Shown here: positions 21,842 to 33,768 of the stretch, one piece after another
Layout: every line of letters starts with the position of its first letter
Numbering within the stretch: the stretch's first letter is position 1
Origin: Isoetes taiwanensis
Taxonomy: Eukaryota; Streptophyta; Lycopodiopsida; Isoetales; Isoetaceae
Assembly (NCBI GenBank): GCA_021234155.1
Contig: JAJEKV010000014.1
Location: forward strand, 21,839,513 to 21,903,512
Direction of reading: 5' to 3'
DNA: 64,000 bases
Program-made: the position numbers and the translations under genes
The notes under the pieces: model-generated
What the model saw: only the letters and a program-made list of their open reading frames with translations
Databases searched by the model: none
Told to the model about the DNA's origin: nothing

Positions 21842-22594
21842 TAGTACTTAGGTTTTGTAGGATATCCTGGAATCATAAACTTAGAACATATGAAACTTAG
21901 AACTTATCCATATCTTCAGATCATATGGTTGTCTGGATACAAACAAGCAAGTGAAACATAGAACAAGCAATCAGAAAACTTGCTGACTAAATTCAAGCTG
22001 GAAACTTACTAAATTCATGAAGGAAACCTACTAATATAACTTTAACAGAACTTGCTGACATGCATTTTAGAGTATCAGGATTTGAACCTGGTTTTTATCA
22101 GTATTCTCAACCTTTTTTTTTGCTGCACTTTAGTGGCACAAAATACATCACATTCATCATGAACAGCCACCTACTCTACCACTATCCAAGATTACAATGC
22201 TTAGAGTGCTTGGAGGCTTGCAGCTCTTGTATTGCACGACAGATTCATGACGGAAGCCTACCTTTTTACCATCTAAATAGAACTAAAAATCACCATAACA
22301 GCAAAATGACTCGACTAGCTTCCTGCACTCGAATAATGTCCAATCTTCCTCCACATTAAAAGTTCTGTCATCCATACCCGTACAAGCTATTGAGAGCTCC
22401 ATCAAATTTCAAGCGGCCTGGTGATCTTCCACCGCCGTCCATTTCCAATGATCTTGTTCCCAAATGCGTCATCTTTTCTCCATAAAGTAATTTGCATACA
22501 ATATTTGCTTGGTGATTCTGTACCTGCAGTAGCAAGTGTCAAAGATTTCAGACTTAATCAGGGACAAAAGTGAATCAAGCAACATACCTGAACA
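21842..22594. other. No gene seen
   Basis: Unique-looking, AT-rich sequence with short open stretches only. If gene D is spliced, its downstream exons or 3' UTR could lie here. Confidence 0.3.
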
Positions 22595-23122
22595 CTAGTA
22601 TGTCGCATGTAACCGAGGTAGTTTGTTGACCGTGTATGTTACTGGTGCCACACTAATCTTCTCATGCTTGAAGAAGAAAGCAAAGGCAGCAATTGGTAGA
22701 AATACTTTGAATGCACATCTTACCCCATCTCTTTCTGTCAACGTTCTAAAGAATTCAGCTCCAATACATTCTTGATATGTTGTTACAAGACTCTTGTCAT
22801 AAAAATCAGCACCAATTTGCTTCAAATCCAGCTCTCCAATCTCGGCCAGCTTACCAATACCTGCACGAGAGACCGTGTAATGATACTTGTGAAAGAAAAT
22901 ACCTCGGACTCTCAAGGTCGATGCAGAATCTTGAAAACTCTCCAAAGGGCCAATAAAAAAACGAGTGACTTTGTTCTTAATCCATACATGCCTGCCATGC
23001 CTAATTAGCTTTGGTAGCCACGTGTCGAATTTAGATAGGGTCCCTTCTCCCAATGGAGAATCCCAAATCTGCCCCAATTTCCCATAGAGAGCATTTCCCA
23101 ATGGAGATTTGAGGTCACTTAC
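22595..23122 (-). CDS. Gene D: unrecognised exon-like ORF
   Basis: Minus-strand frame open from 23122 (VSDLKSPLGNALYGKLG) to a stop at 22595, about 175 codons with no interruption. There is no ATG at its start and a stop lies just upstream, so it looks like an internal or last exon rather than a whole gene. The segment FDTWLPKLIRHGRHVW, then TRFFIGPLESFQDS and FHKYHYTVSRAGIGKL, has normal protein composition. The end has a hydrophobic stretch (CAFKVFLPIAAFAFFF). I do not recognise the family. It lies inside the proposed giant element, upstream-adjacent to gene E on the same strand. Confidence 0.4.
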   Translation of the reverse strand, partial: VSDLKSPLGNALYGKLGQIWDSPLGEGTLSKFDTWLPKLIRHGRHVWIKNKVTRFFIGPLESFQDSASTLRVRGIFFHKYHYTVSRAGIGKLAEIGELDLKQIGADFYDKSLVTTYQECIGAEFFRTLTERDGVRCAFKVFLPIAAFAFFFKHEKISVAPVTYTVNKLPRLHATY

Positions 23123-23940
23123 TTAGGTGCAGTTAATTTTGGTTGCTGCTTTTGAATTCTGTATTGGCGGGGTGGAGTTGATATGGGAAACCACAGGGTT
23201 TCGAAACTGCATAGGAAGAACTATTGTGAAGCATAGAAGCTGCTCCAAATCGGGTCTCAAGCACGGATATACTGGAGATAGGGTTTCTGATCTGCCAAAT
23301 TGTTTTTGAAGAACAGGAGCCAGTGATAAGCTCACAGGGTAAGGTATGGATCTGGCATTTCAAATTTCCTTAAAACTAACTTCTTGTTTTTGGCATTCAT
23401 GCAGTATGGGCAATCGATCTGAAGGCCGGTCTGCAGTAAGAATAGTAGTCCTTCACAATGTCAAGGATGCCAATGGCGAATGACTTTGTTGTTTCTGTTG
23501 GCTGTTGGGTTACCCTCCGTTCTAGATCCACAAGTACTCACACAGTGAAAAGAGCCAGAGTAAAGGATGTGAATGCCCACTAGAAAGCCCGTGTAAAAGG
23601 AATTGTATTTGGTTCAGGAGGCACTAAGATGAAGGAGGTCATTGTCGAACATGGGTACACTAGCTCTGATTTGGCCAACAAGAAAATTTCTGGAAGCCCG
23701 GATCTTGAAGCCAACACCATTTGTTCTTCCAATTACACTGACAAAGTTTTTGCCTGCAGCATTACCCCATATTTTCTCTAATGAAAGACAGTCTATGATT
23801 AACAATTACGGTGCCATTAGTTAAGAGTAACAAAGAAAAGGATGCAGAATTCAAAATAGATTTGAGAGCATTCATTCCATATATGTGCACCTATCACACA
23901 AAGAAGCATACAAACGGTCTCATCATTGGGACAAGCAGTG
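23123..23940. other. Possible decayed coding, plus strand around 23470-23785
   Basis: On the plus strand a frame from ATG 23470 (MANDFVVSVGCWV) runs to about 23782 with one internal TAG (after VKDVNAH) and residues such as GSGGTKMKEVIVEHG. It has coding-like composition but no domain I can name. The rest shows nothing. Confidence 0.25.
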
Positions 23941-23942
23941 CC

Positions 23943-23967
23943 TTTCTTGACTCGCGAGTCGAGAAAG
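23943..23967. repeat. Palindrome copy 2
   Basis: One mismatch from the perfect form (TTCTTGACTCG + CGAGTCGAGAA). It lies just beyond the 3' end of gene E, as copy 1 lies just beyond the 3' end of gene A. Confidence 0.8.
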
Positions 23968-24766
23968 GCCCTAGGAAATCAATGTACAAGTATTTTCATT
24001 GCAGAATATAATACAATTGTTCACGTTTCTTTCAAAACTTTACAAATTTTGCTATCTAAAATCAAAGGTCACTAATCTTGATCAACATAATATTTCCCGT
24101 CCATAGCCCTCATGATCACGATGCTCTCCGGATCAACTTGCTTGAGGTTCGGATAGTTCCTAATCACATCGGCCACAAGAACGCCAATACTGGAACGAGA
24201 TTGTAAGACAACCACATACGTTTCATGCTCTTTTGGTCGGTAACTCTTTGCAATGATTGTATTATCCTAGTGATGATAGCACGTAAGCAGTGTCGCCTGT
24301 GATCAGCGTGTTATATTTGTTAAAATCCTGGTATACTTCATAAATTCTTTCTAGCCTTTTCACCATAATAGGCTTCCCCTTCGTGATGGCCGGATCGAGG
24401 TCTGACACAAGCTCGACCCTTTCGTTTTCCCAAACAAACTTGAACTTCAAAACGGGCAGGCCGAGCACCGTATGCTGCAGCCAAGACTCCATTCACGTCA
24501 AAAATTACAAGTTTGGTGGGCCTGTCTGGATCCCAGTTCGAGTTTGACTCTGACCAGATTTCTTGATCGGGATCCAGAGCCGGGATCTTTATTCTTTCAG
24601 GTCCTTTCTCGATAGTCCCACTATCTTTTACTGGACTACTTTTTTGGGATGCAGTATCCTCCTGTGCAATTGAATCGCCAGCAGATCCCTGTGATCGTGA
24701 CAATGATCCTGATTGGTTTCGCTCGATGTCCCTGAAACGATGAAGGCCATCAGTTATGAATGGAGG

Positions 24767-24855
24767 TTCTCGATTCACGAGTCGAGAAAGGATTCACGTG
24801 AGAAATCGGAAAACCATTAAGACTTGGAGAGTTTCTCGACTCGCGAGTCGAGAAA
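24767..24855. repeat. Palindrome copies 3 and 4
   Basis: Copy 3 (24767-24790, TTCTCGATTCA + CGAGTCGAGAA) and copy 4 (24832-24855, perfect) lie 40 bp apart in a non-coding gap of gene E. Confidence 0.85.
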
Positions 24856-26509
24856 CCCTCGAAAAGGAAAATAAACCGATCTCAGTCGAAGATTCTCCAA
24901 TGTTTATTCCGCTAAGAGTTCATCTAAACCTTCAATATATGAGGGTTCACCTTGGCTGTCATCTTTATCTCCATCATCTTCGTCCTTTCCAGTCTTCCTG
25001 TCTTGAAAATGGTAATGAAGCAGATCCAGGTATGACGTAATGGTCTCAACCAGGTCCTTGTTCCCAACCATAGGCACTAGTTTCATTTCATAGAGCATAG
25101 CCCCTTGAGAGGACAAGCCATTCATATACCACTCGCATACAATCTGATCTCCCCCAACCAAGCTTGTAATGAAGTACATGATAACTCTCGTCCGGATAGG
25201 AATTCAATGTATTGGGCCTGTAGCACCATCAGTGTTGACCTTGTCGAGTGATAACACATCCTCCATAAACCTGCCGCCCTTCTAGGGTTCCATATGCTCC
25301 TGAGAAATCATGAACTTATCGACATAATGGTGCTCGCTTGACCACCACTTGTCTAAGTCTGCATTCGACCTTTAAACCAGAACCAAAATTATGTTGGCAA
25401 AACTTGGTGCCTTTGTCGAACCAAGTCTACACTCATGTTCCAGATCGTATATTGAATAGAAGACTTTGTTGTTGAAATTAATATCTGCTGCACATTGTGA
25501 GACAGCAGTTGTCTGATTGCCTGGCATGTAGAAGATAAGGAAACTGAAAGTATCTAGCTCGGTCATATCCAGACACGTAGTGTCAGCTTTTTTATAAAAT
25601 AGATTAGGGTCTTCGATTATATTTATGGCAAATAGGGCCGCAGGCCTAGCCGCTAGTTCCAGACCACCGAATCCCTTGTGACCCAAGGTTACCAAGAAGG
25701 GAGGGGAGCTATCGTCCGTCTTAAATAGCACCATCCTGAATCCAAGCTTCTGCTTCAGAAGTGTCATAGAACGTTCAGGAAAGGGGGCAGTTTTGACATT
25801 CCGTTTAAGTTTCGTGTTGATGTAGGGTTGGCATAGTCGGTTCAATTCCTTCATATCATCCTCATCAAGCGCGGCCTTCTCCTTATAGTAATCAAAATCA
25901 TGGCATGCGTTGGATGCAACATTGCAGACTTCTGTGATGCCTACTTCCAACGCACGTCGTCTCTTCAGGACTGTCGCATAATCCTTTGCGTCCTGCATTT
26001 TTGAACTTCTAGTCTTCCTTAGCAAGATTGTCCCATCCAGGATTTTGCCCTGTAGGTCAAGCATTTCTTTGTCCGTGAGGCCCTGTATCCTTTTCATGAA
26101 CTGCTTGTCAAACAACTTTGAGTCTGACCTTGTTGGCAATTCTCCATTGATGTCCTTAAGGTTGCCTCTTGTCCAAAGAGTCCAGATCTTAGTTCATTTT
26201 ACCCAGACCACCTCACTGCACAGAATGAGGTCATATTGGTCCAATAGGGATTCCCTACCATTTCTTGGTGTTTTCTTCTTTTTCTCATCTTCACCCCTCG
26301 TCATCTTTTTGGCCTTCCAGAAGAACATATTTGCACAGTTTCTTGAAGGTCTTCCACTTGTCTGAGGGAGCCCTGTTTCCTTTAGGCCGCTGAGGACAAC
26401 CCAATGCCTTCCACTGTTGCCGAGCGTATACGATCTGGTCAGAATACGAGCTGCAATGAATAAATGGAACTATGTCAGAGCAGTTATTTCGATAATCCAT
26501 AGGAAGAGA

Positions 26510-27020
26510 ACATACAGAAGGTTTTGGGCTTTCTCGACTCGCGAGTCGAGAAAGTCCCCAATTACAAGGAAGCCTCTGAATAGCAGTAAATTAACAATTC
26601 TGAGTATTCTCGACTGAGGAAGACAAAAAACAGAGGGTGCGCGGCTTTCTCGACTCGCGAGTCGAAAAAGTCCCCAATTGCAAGGAAGCTTCTGCATAGC
26701 AGTAAATTAACAATTCTGGGTATTCTCAACTCGCGAGTCGAGAATACCCAGAGGAAGCCAAAAAACACAGGGTGAGGGGGCTTTCTCGACTCGCAAGTCA
26801 AGGAAGTCCCCAATTGCAAGGAAGCCTCTGCATAATAGTAAATTCACAATTCTGGGTATTCTCGACTCGCGAGTCGAGAAAGTCCCCAATTGTAAAGAAG
26901 CCTCTGCATAGCAGTAAATTAACAATTCTAGGTATTCTCGACTCTTGAGTCGAGAATATCCAGAGGAAGACAAAAAACAAAGGGTACAGGGGCTTTCTCG
27001 ACTTGTGAGTCGAGAATCGC
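26510..27020. repeat. Tandem array carrying palindrome copies 5-11
   Basis: Seven palindromes at about 26529, 26644, 26717, 26780, 26858, 26933 and 26992. They are separated by two alternating spacers: one begins TCCCCAATTGCAAGGAAGCC and ends CAGTAAATTAACAATTCTGG; the other is AGGAAGACAAAAAACAGAGGG. The period for one pair of spacers is about 125 bp. Several copies are perfect (TTCTCGACTCG + reverse complement). Others have compensating or single changes. The array lies in an intron-like gap of gene E. No cas-like gene or CRISPR context exists. Confidence 0.85.
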
Positions 27021-27296
27021 CCTGTTGCAGGCTGAGTAAAATACCTTATGTAGCTCGCACTTGCTGCTATTGTATTATGATTTATGATAGTGGCTAATGC
27101 TGGCAAGCTCGGTGGGTGGTATATCTGCTATCTTTTGCCTCCCCCCCCCCCCTCTCTGCGACTTCTTTATTTGGTCGTTTGGATCCAAGAACTGAGAGTC
27201 GAAAATCATCTTCTGCATCGAAATCCTCTGGAGTGCTTTCAGTTTCCCCACTTGCACTCTTCTCTGGACTTTTCTCCCTCTAACAACATCCTTCAT

Positions 27297-27436
27297 AATT
27301 GTTGAGTGCTTTAACTCTTAAGCACATTGGATGCGTCACGATTCGTCGACTAAGCAGCTATCATAAGAATAGGTCGCTTTGCTGTTCGTCGGTTGATCGC
27401 CTTGCAGGTTCTGGCTTGCTTGAAAAAAAAAGGAGG
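27297..27436. promoter_or_regulatory. Shared divergent promoter region of genes E and F
   Basis: Gene E starts leftward at 27296 and the first good ATG of gene F is 27437, leaving 140 bp between the two coding starts. A head-to-head arrangement this tight suggests a bidirectional promoter. I see no clear TATA box. Confidence 0.35.
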
Positions 27437-29725
27437 ATGAAGAGCTGCGAAAAAATAGAGGATGATGAATCGATCGAAATAGAGGAAGGAGAAGAGTGCA
27501 GTTATTTTTTGCTACACCCTCGATCCTCGAAAAAGTGCCTTAATGAATGTCTGGCACATACAGGCCATGTCATGCATGACGTAGATGTCCAGACTGCTGA
27601 TTTGGCCACATCAGCATTCGCTGAGGAATCGACTCGTGGCCACAGGAATATCTTATAGCTCTATGGTTTTAATGTTTATGGTTATATGGTTATAATGTGT
27701 CTTCTTTCATTTAGGGAGCATGTGAGATAAGCAGAATGGAGGAAGATCAATTGCGTATTGTTGCACCCGTGCAGCGGGACGATCTTTGCAGAGGGCATCA
27801 TAACTGCAGTAGATCCATCTGATAGTGTGTATGATTAAAGGCTAGGAGATGATCAACTTAGTGTTGGCATTGGGAAGCTTCTTATCCAGGTTGATACAAT
27901 AATGTCCCAGGGGAGCTCCAGTGACTGTATTGTGTGCTCCAGTTTGCTCGAGTCTCAAACTCAGTTAGGATGGCCAATTAGACATATTACACACAAAAAT
28001 GGTGAGAACCTAGAAGGCCCAACTGAAGTAGATACCCCGAGATCCAGCCCAGGCAATGTGGAAGGTTTGGTAGTGGATGAGCATCCTTTGATTATTTGGA
28101 AGGTGCACTGCATGTTTCATAGAAGGCAGCCAAGGGTGCCCACAAGGGCTAGAAGTGACAGATATTTACAAAGGATGGAGAGTATGGCACCAACCAAAGA
28201 AAACTTGGAAGCAATTAGGGGACAAGAGTGTTGCACTCTAGATTGCACAGTCCAGTATAGTGTGGATGACCTTATGGAAATAAGGTCCCAATACATCGGA
28301 CAGTTTCAGAAAGACAGAATTAATTTCATCTACTTCTTGTATAGAAATTCCTGCGATGAAAACACAGGAATATTACTTTATCAATTGAGGGGCCTGAAGG
28401 TATGTATGAGAGCATTAAGATGGATTCTTGGCCTGAGCAAGACATCATTTTGCAGATACTGGGAGCAGGTCAGAAAATTTTATAGGTTGTTTCAGCATGG
28501 CAATGCACTGACTTTGAAACCTAGAGCAAACACTTTGAAGGCCATTGCAGTCTTCGAGAGCTTTGTGAGATACATGTCTCAATCTATGCCGCATAAGTCG
28601 AAGGTGAACGAGCACAGTGTACGAGTGGTCCAAAAGGTGTTGCCACAACATTATATCCAAAAAGAGTGCCTTAAAGAGGTCAACTCCATTCTAGAAACTA
28701 TTGTCGGCCTCTTTCTCAATCATCTTTCAACAGGTTACGAAAAACTCACTTCTCAAACGTATGTGTGTCTTGCAACACATGCCATTCTCAAAGTGCAACA
28801 CTTGTATTCAATCGAAGGATACACTTGCATCAACTGCAATAGAGAAAGAAAGAATTGCAATCAGGGAGCTTTGCAGATCACCAATTAGACCAAATATCAT
28901 GTAGACAGTTGTAATGGCAGTGGAGAACATTTTTCCAGATGCAGCCTGACAGATTTTTGTGTATAATTCATGATAAGATGGACCAGCATAAGACTTTCTT
29001 GCCAAAGCTAGATCCTTTGCCCAAGCGTTTTCAAAATGCTTTTCAGATGAAAGTAAGCCTGGCGGGTGTCTTGACACATGGGCATGGAACTGACACCTAT
29101 GGTCATTTTGTGCTTGATCCATGGAGGGATGATCCGAATTTTCATGTAAGTTCTATTTCCAAGTGCTTGAGAACACTAGAGAGAGGACCGATAGAAGGGA
29201 GGAGGTATTCTCCCTCAGCCCTCATTTTTTGAGGCTTTGATAGATGATCAACCGCTTTGTTACCACAGGCAGATAAAGGAGCTCACATCCAAGGTGTCGA
29301 AAGAAACAAGGAGGACTTGGGATGAGTTCCCCTTACTTGAGAAATAACTGCCATAGGAGCTCAATTGGACAACTGTTGGAAAGAAAACAAGAATAGATGG
29401 ATGTTTGGGGCAATGTCATACTTGACAGCAGTGGGAAGATTGTGAAGGTGGGGTTCATGACGGTTGGGCATACACATGTTGATATAGATGCATTCTTTGG
29501 AACTTTCTCTACCAAGCTCAAGAGAGAAAACGTGATTAGTCTCCCTGAACTAATGGATGTATTTGAGAGTTGTATTCAGTGTTGTACAAATATGTATATT
29601 TTATAAAATTGTTACATACCGTACCGTTATGGGCGTACGTTACGTATTTAATAAAAATATGTTGAATGCTTTTATCCATGTAAAATATGTCCCCCCCCTT
29701 TTCTTATGGTAGGATGGAAAAAAAA

Positions 29726-29777
29726 AAACCCAATGGTCATCGAATGACCTAATAGTTACTAGGTCATCGAATGACCT
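29726..29777. repeat. Two copies of a GGTCATCGAATGACC palindrome
   Basis: The 15-bp palindrome with a CGA centre occurs at about 29733 and 29761, 28 bp apart, inside the left end of the hAT-like element. It may be a subterminal protein-binding site. Confidence 0.5.
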
Positions 29778-30335
29778 AAAAGAAGAAGACAGAGGCTTTG
29801 AACGGGCGGCGGCCAAACTGCTGCTGCTAATCCGGCTATGTCCGACTGCTGTTGCTGATCCGAGCTTTGTCTATTCGTTTGTTTGCTGTGCCTTCATGTG
29901 GCGAAGCCTGTTGTTCATGTTTTTCAGAAGCTGAGCGTTGGAGCTTGAGGTAGACTCCTTCAATATGACTTGTCTCTCCCATCTCTCCTCTTATCAGCTG
30001 ATTATCCTCTTCTGATTTTCTTATGTGGCAGAAGCTGTTGCTAAGAAGTTCTTAATCATTTTAAGGAGTTACTTCAATCAAGGCGCTACTTCAAGGAACA
30101 TCTGCATCTGCAACAAGCATTTTCAGGGGCGTGGCTATCGGTTATTATTTTGAACTGCTGGTTCCATGCCTATCGGTAAAACTTTTCTCTTCTTCTTGAT
30201 TCTGATCATTCCAAAACCCTTTCTAAATTTCTTGGAGATGCAAGTTAGGATGTTGCTCATGTGGAACTCACATCACGAAATAAGACTTACAGTGTTGGCC
30301 ACTTGTATTACACAAATGCAGTTTGATGGAATTTC

Positions 30336-30930
30336 TGTTACAATTTGTGCCCGGGATTTGAACCCAGAGAAAACCAACTCGCAGCCCTGCCTCCTACTAA
30401 TTGTTTGTAAATCTCTCCCACTAATTCCTCGGCATAATGAATCGGCTCCTTTCCACAATTCTATGCCAGTCAATTTACTTTGCTTCAATCTGCCAAAGCT
30501 ACTAAGCACCGGGTCTGCTGAATCGCCCACAAGTATACAGGTATTTGTCAAACCTTCACAGCAATCTGTCTGGCTGGATTTTCAGAGCAATCTCCCGGAT
30601 CTTCACAGCAATCTGCCAAACCTCTAAATAACAGAGTCGCCAAAAATCGCCCACACCATGAATCGCCCACAGCCGGATTTCTACAGCTAACAGCCAAAAG
30701 ATCTTCAGCCTCCTGCCGGTTTTGCTTATCACGATCTCTTACTGTCAAATCCGAACTCCTGTTCGATCTAATTCCTCTGTCTCATGCTCTCCTTACGGCC
30801 TCCCTTTTTCTTCTGCGTCTGTTCACCAACTTCTTTTTTTCTTTTCTTTTTTTTTCTTTCTTGCCACGTCATCGAAACTTCAACAACTAAACTTAACATT
30901 TTCTTGAATGCTAGATGCCAATTTCCAGCA
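30336..30930 (-). repeat. Copia 2 3' LTR (595 bp)
   Basis: On the minus strand it runs TGCTGGAAATTGG ... CAAATTGTAACA, with proper TG...CA ends. The first 358 bp are nearly identical to 32793-33138. It contains a T/C-rich stretch at about 30830-30862. Confidence 0.85.
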
Positions 30931-30948
30931 CTCCCCCTCAGCCAGCAT

Positions 30949-32790
30949 TCATCTTCCTGTAATGCCAATGTCTTTCCTAAACTGTACATGTTTAGCTTCA
31001 TTCAATGCTTTTGTTAGGATATCTGCTTGTTGTTTACCTGTGGATATATATTGCAAATCAATCTCACCTCTGGCAACTATTTCTCTGATGTAATGATAAT
31101 GAAGATCAATATGCTTCGTCCTTGAGTGTAAGACAGGATTTTTGGCAATGGCAATACAACTCCTATTATCACAATATAATTTCATCGGGCATGCTTGTTT
31201 TTCTCCTAATTCACTTAACAGTCGCCTCAGCCAAACGATTTCTCTGCTTGCCAGAGATGCAGATACATATTCAAACTCTGCACTAGACATCGCTACACAG
31301 TTCTGTTTCTTGCTACACCATGAGATAACTGTTCCGTTGAGTTGACACAGATACCCTGTTGTGGATTTGCGTTCGTCTAAGTCTCCAACCCAATCTGCAT
31401 CTGTATAGCCAGTTAATTCTGCATAACCGACCACCTCAGGATTTTTGTCATGACTCCTAGTATAACAGATTCCAAGCTGCAATGTACCCTTCAGATATCT
31501 AAGAACACGTTTAGCTGCAATCCAATGTTCCAGCCTGGATTATTCAAATATCTACTCAATAAATTTACTGCAAATGCAATGTCTGGTCTAGTGGCATTTG
31601 CCACATATAGCAAACTCCCAATAAGTTCTCTGTATGGTATTCTTTGCATTTTTCTGTTGTCTTCTACAGTCACAGGAGACATATTTCCACATATCCTCTT
31701 ATTAACTACCAAAGGAGTTGGTACTGGCTTACATTCTGTCATAAAGAAATCATCCAGTATCTTTCTAATGCCATGTACCTGTGTTAAAATCAACACCCCA
31801 GCTTGTCTATCTCTATAAACTTCCATACCCAAAAGTTTCCTCAAGCCACCGAGGTCACTCATTTGAAATCTATTTTTCAAAATATCTTTGCAATCATTTA
31901 AAATACTTTGATCACTTGCGCTCATAACACAATCATCAACATATAAAGCTGTAATGCAGAATTTACCATTCACTTTCTTTATGTACAAATTACCCTCACT
32001 TTCTAATTTCTCGAATCCTTGAGATAATAGGAACCCATTTATGCATACATACCATTGTCTAGCCGCCTGCTTAAGCCCATATACCGCCTTTTTTAGTTTG
32101 CAAACTTTGTCACCTTGCACCTCAAAGCCAACCGGCTGCTCCATATAGATCTCTTCGTCCAAATCTCCATTCGGGGAATCACGATCTTTACATCCATATG
32201 ATCAAGTTCCAAATCATGCTCCCTTTGCTAAAACAATTAAAGCTTCGCAAACTTGTTAGCTTGACAATAGGAGAAAATGTATCATGATAATCTTTACCAT
32301 ACTTACGTAAAACCACGAGCCACAAGTCTTGCTTTGTACCTTTCAATTTTCTGTCCAGATCCTTTCTTTATTTTAAAATCCACTCACACCCGACCACATT
32401 TTTCTCTTTTCGATTGAGGTGCAAGATCATAGGTACACAATAATATGCGAATGACTCGAGCTCTTCACACATAGCCTTTCTCCACTTATCATCTAGTGAA
32501 TTGACCCCGACCGTCATATGTTTTAGGCTCCATGATATTCCACGAGAAGGTGGCCGTTGCTCCCGTGTGCTTCCTAATTCATACCCTTTAAATCTTGATG
32601 GTGGTCTTCGCTCCCGAGTACTTCTACCATGCTCATTTCTCCCATATAACGATGTATCAAAAGATACTTCCTGCTTCAATCTTTCTGCATCACTTCTATG
32701 CAAACGAGTTTCTTCCATGGGCGGCTCTTCTGCACTTACAGGTTCTAATTCCTCTACTTGCTCTTCAGTTTGCTCTTCCAAGCTTATCTC
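30949..32790 (-). pseudogene. Copia 2 pol remnant (integrase end, RT, RNase H)
   Basis: Reading leftward on the minus strand: acidic integrase tail (EEQTEEQVEELEPVSAEE), ALEDPKWR-like block (SLDDKWRKAMCEELESF), then RT with EEIYMEQPVGFE, KLKKAVYGLKQAARQWY, the catalytic LYVDD at about 31935, and LIGSLLYVANATRPDIAFAV. RNase H follows: GYTDADWVGDLDERKSTTGY, SSAEFEYVSASLASRE, HIDLHYHYIRE, ADILTKAL. Frame breaks occur near 32370-32165 and 31490. It would have reverse-transcribed the element's RNA, but is now broken. Confidence 0.88.
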
Positions 32791-32792
32791 CA

Positions 32793-33138
32793 GCTGGATT
32801 TTCAGAGCAATCTCCCGGATCTTCACAGCAATCTGCCAAACCTCTAAATAACAGAGTCGCCAAAAATCGCCCACACCGTGAATCGCCCACAGCCGGATTT
32901 CCACAGCTAACAGCCAAAAGATCTTCAGCCTCCTGCCGGTTTTGCTTATCACGATCTCTTACTGTCAAATCCAAACTCCTGTTCGATCTAATTCCTCTGT
33001 CTCATGCTCTCCATACGGCCTCCCTTTTTCTTCTGCGTCTGTTCACCGACTTCTTTTTTTTTTCTTTCTTGCCACGTCATCGAAATTTCAACAACTAAAC
33101 TTAACATTTTCTTGAATGCTGGATGCCAATTTCCAGCA
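32793..33138 (-). repeat. Copia 2 5' LTR, partial
   Basis: Matches 30573-30930 almost base for base apart from a shorter T-run, then switches abruptly at 32792 into integrase coding. An open frame crosses the junction (32952-32368), a by-product of the deletion. Confidence 0.85.
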
Positions 33139-33143
33139 ATTTC

Positions 33144-33768
33144 AATGTCTCAAATTCATCCCTGCCTAATTGTTCTGCAGATCAGCCTATTATACACAAG
33201 CAGCAGAGTGCATTAAGCCTGCCTGTACTGATAATATTGATTACACTATCTTTGTAGTTGTATACTTGCATTTCTTTTTCAATCAAACATATTTGATATG
33301 CTTATAGTGGTTTTGTTACTTTATATTATTTTTTGTAAGTATTCTTGAACCTTCCCAAATTTCTAAATTAATGATCATATTATCTGCCCTTTCCTTATGA
33401 ATATTTTCATGAGTTTACATATCCTTATCTAGCTCTGTTTAAAATGATCATATTCTCTGCCCTTTTTTATGAACATATCCTTATATCCTTGAATTATTAC
33501 TTTCTAAAGGATATAGATGTACTTTCAGGTGTCTTTTTTCTACAAATCAGCAATTTGTTGTTGTTGTGAAAGCTATTAAGCCACTGCATCACTTGGCAAT
33601 TTATATCAAATGGTATGCAATCTGAATTTGACCTTGAATCTTTACTCATTGCCTTCTAGTTTAAATCTAAATCTGAAATTCTGAAGTTAATTGTGGGTTT
33701 AGGTGTAACTTGCAATTGTATTCATCTTGCTGTCCAAAGGGATCATTCATTGTTTTCTAAATGATATA
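33144..33768. other. hAT-like element interior, no gene
   Basis: AT-rich, no coding seen. TTTCAGGTGTCTTTTT and CTACAAATCAGC at about 33524 recur at 34626, so the two flanks of the MITE share a short duplicated block. Confidence 0.4.

Larger units (their letters stand above)
24262..27296 (-). pseudogene. Gene E: multi-exon gene ending in FCP1/NIF-like phosphatase domain
   Basis: Minus strand. First exon from ATG 27296 (MKDVVRGRKVQRRVQ, very basic). An intron-like stretch of palindromic repeats (26500-27060) follows, then an exon near 26500-26190 (SDQIVYARQQWKALGC). A long frame (26190-24904) runs LCSEVVWVK to YIEGLDELLAE with stops at 25372 and about 25280 and 25205. After another palindrome-bearing gap (24760-24860) the last exon has TKLVIFDVNGVL, the phosphatase motif-1 position of FCP1-homology proteins, in the plant-type form where the second Asp of DxD is Asn. 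After a frameshift near 24490 it continues KPIMVKRLERIYEVY and KYNTLITGDTAYVL, matching the family's C-terminal part (xxNTLLxDD). Catalysis is doubtful. The long middle part is unrecognised. Possibly a captured host gene. Confidence 0.55.
30336..33138 (-). mobile_element. Copia 2: internally collapsed Ty1-copia element
   Basis: ATTTC flanks it (30331-30335 and 33139-33143), the 5-bp duplication of an LTR element. In minus orientation: partial 5' LTR (33138-32793), then directly the end of integrase, then RT and RNase H, a polypurine tract (30931-30943, GGCTGAGGGGGAG on the minus strand) and the full 3' LTR (30930-30336). A deletion removed the rest of the 5' LTR, primer site, gag, protease and most of integrase. 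Confidence 0.9.

Noticed and set aside
26510-27020. CRISPR-like appearance of palindromes with spacers
   Set aside because: Spacers are themselves repeats, the palindromes vary, and the context is a eukaryotic transposon.
26470-27106. Several overlapping minus-strand ORFs with repeated DSRVEK / STRESR peptides
   Set aside because: They are translations of the palindrome array in different frames. The repeats are DNA-level and shift frame between units.
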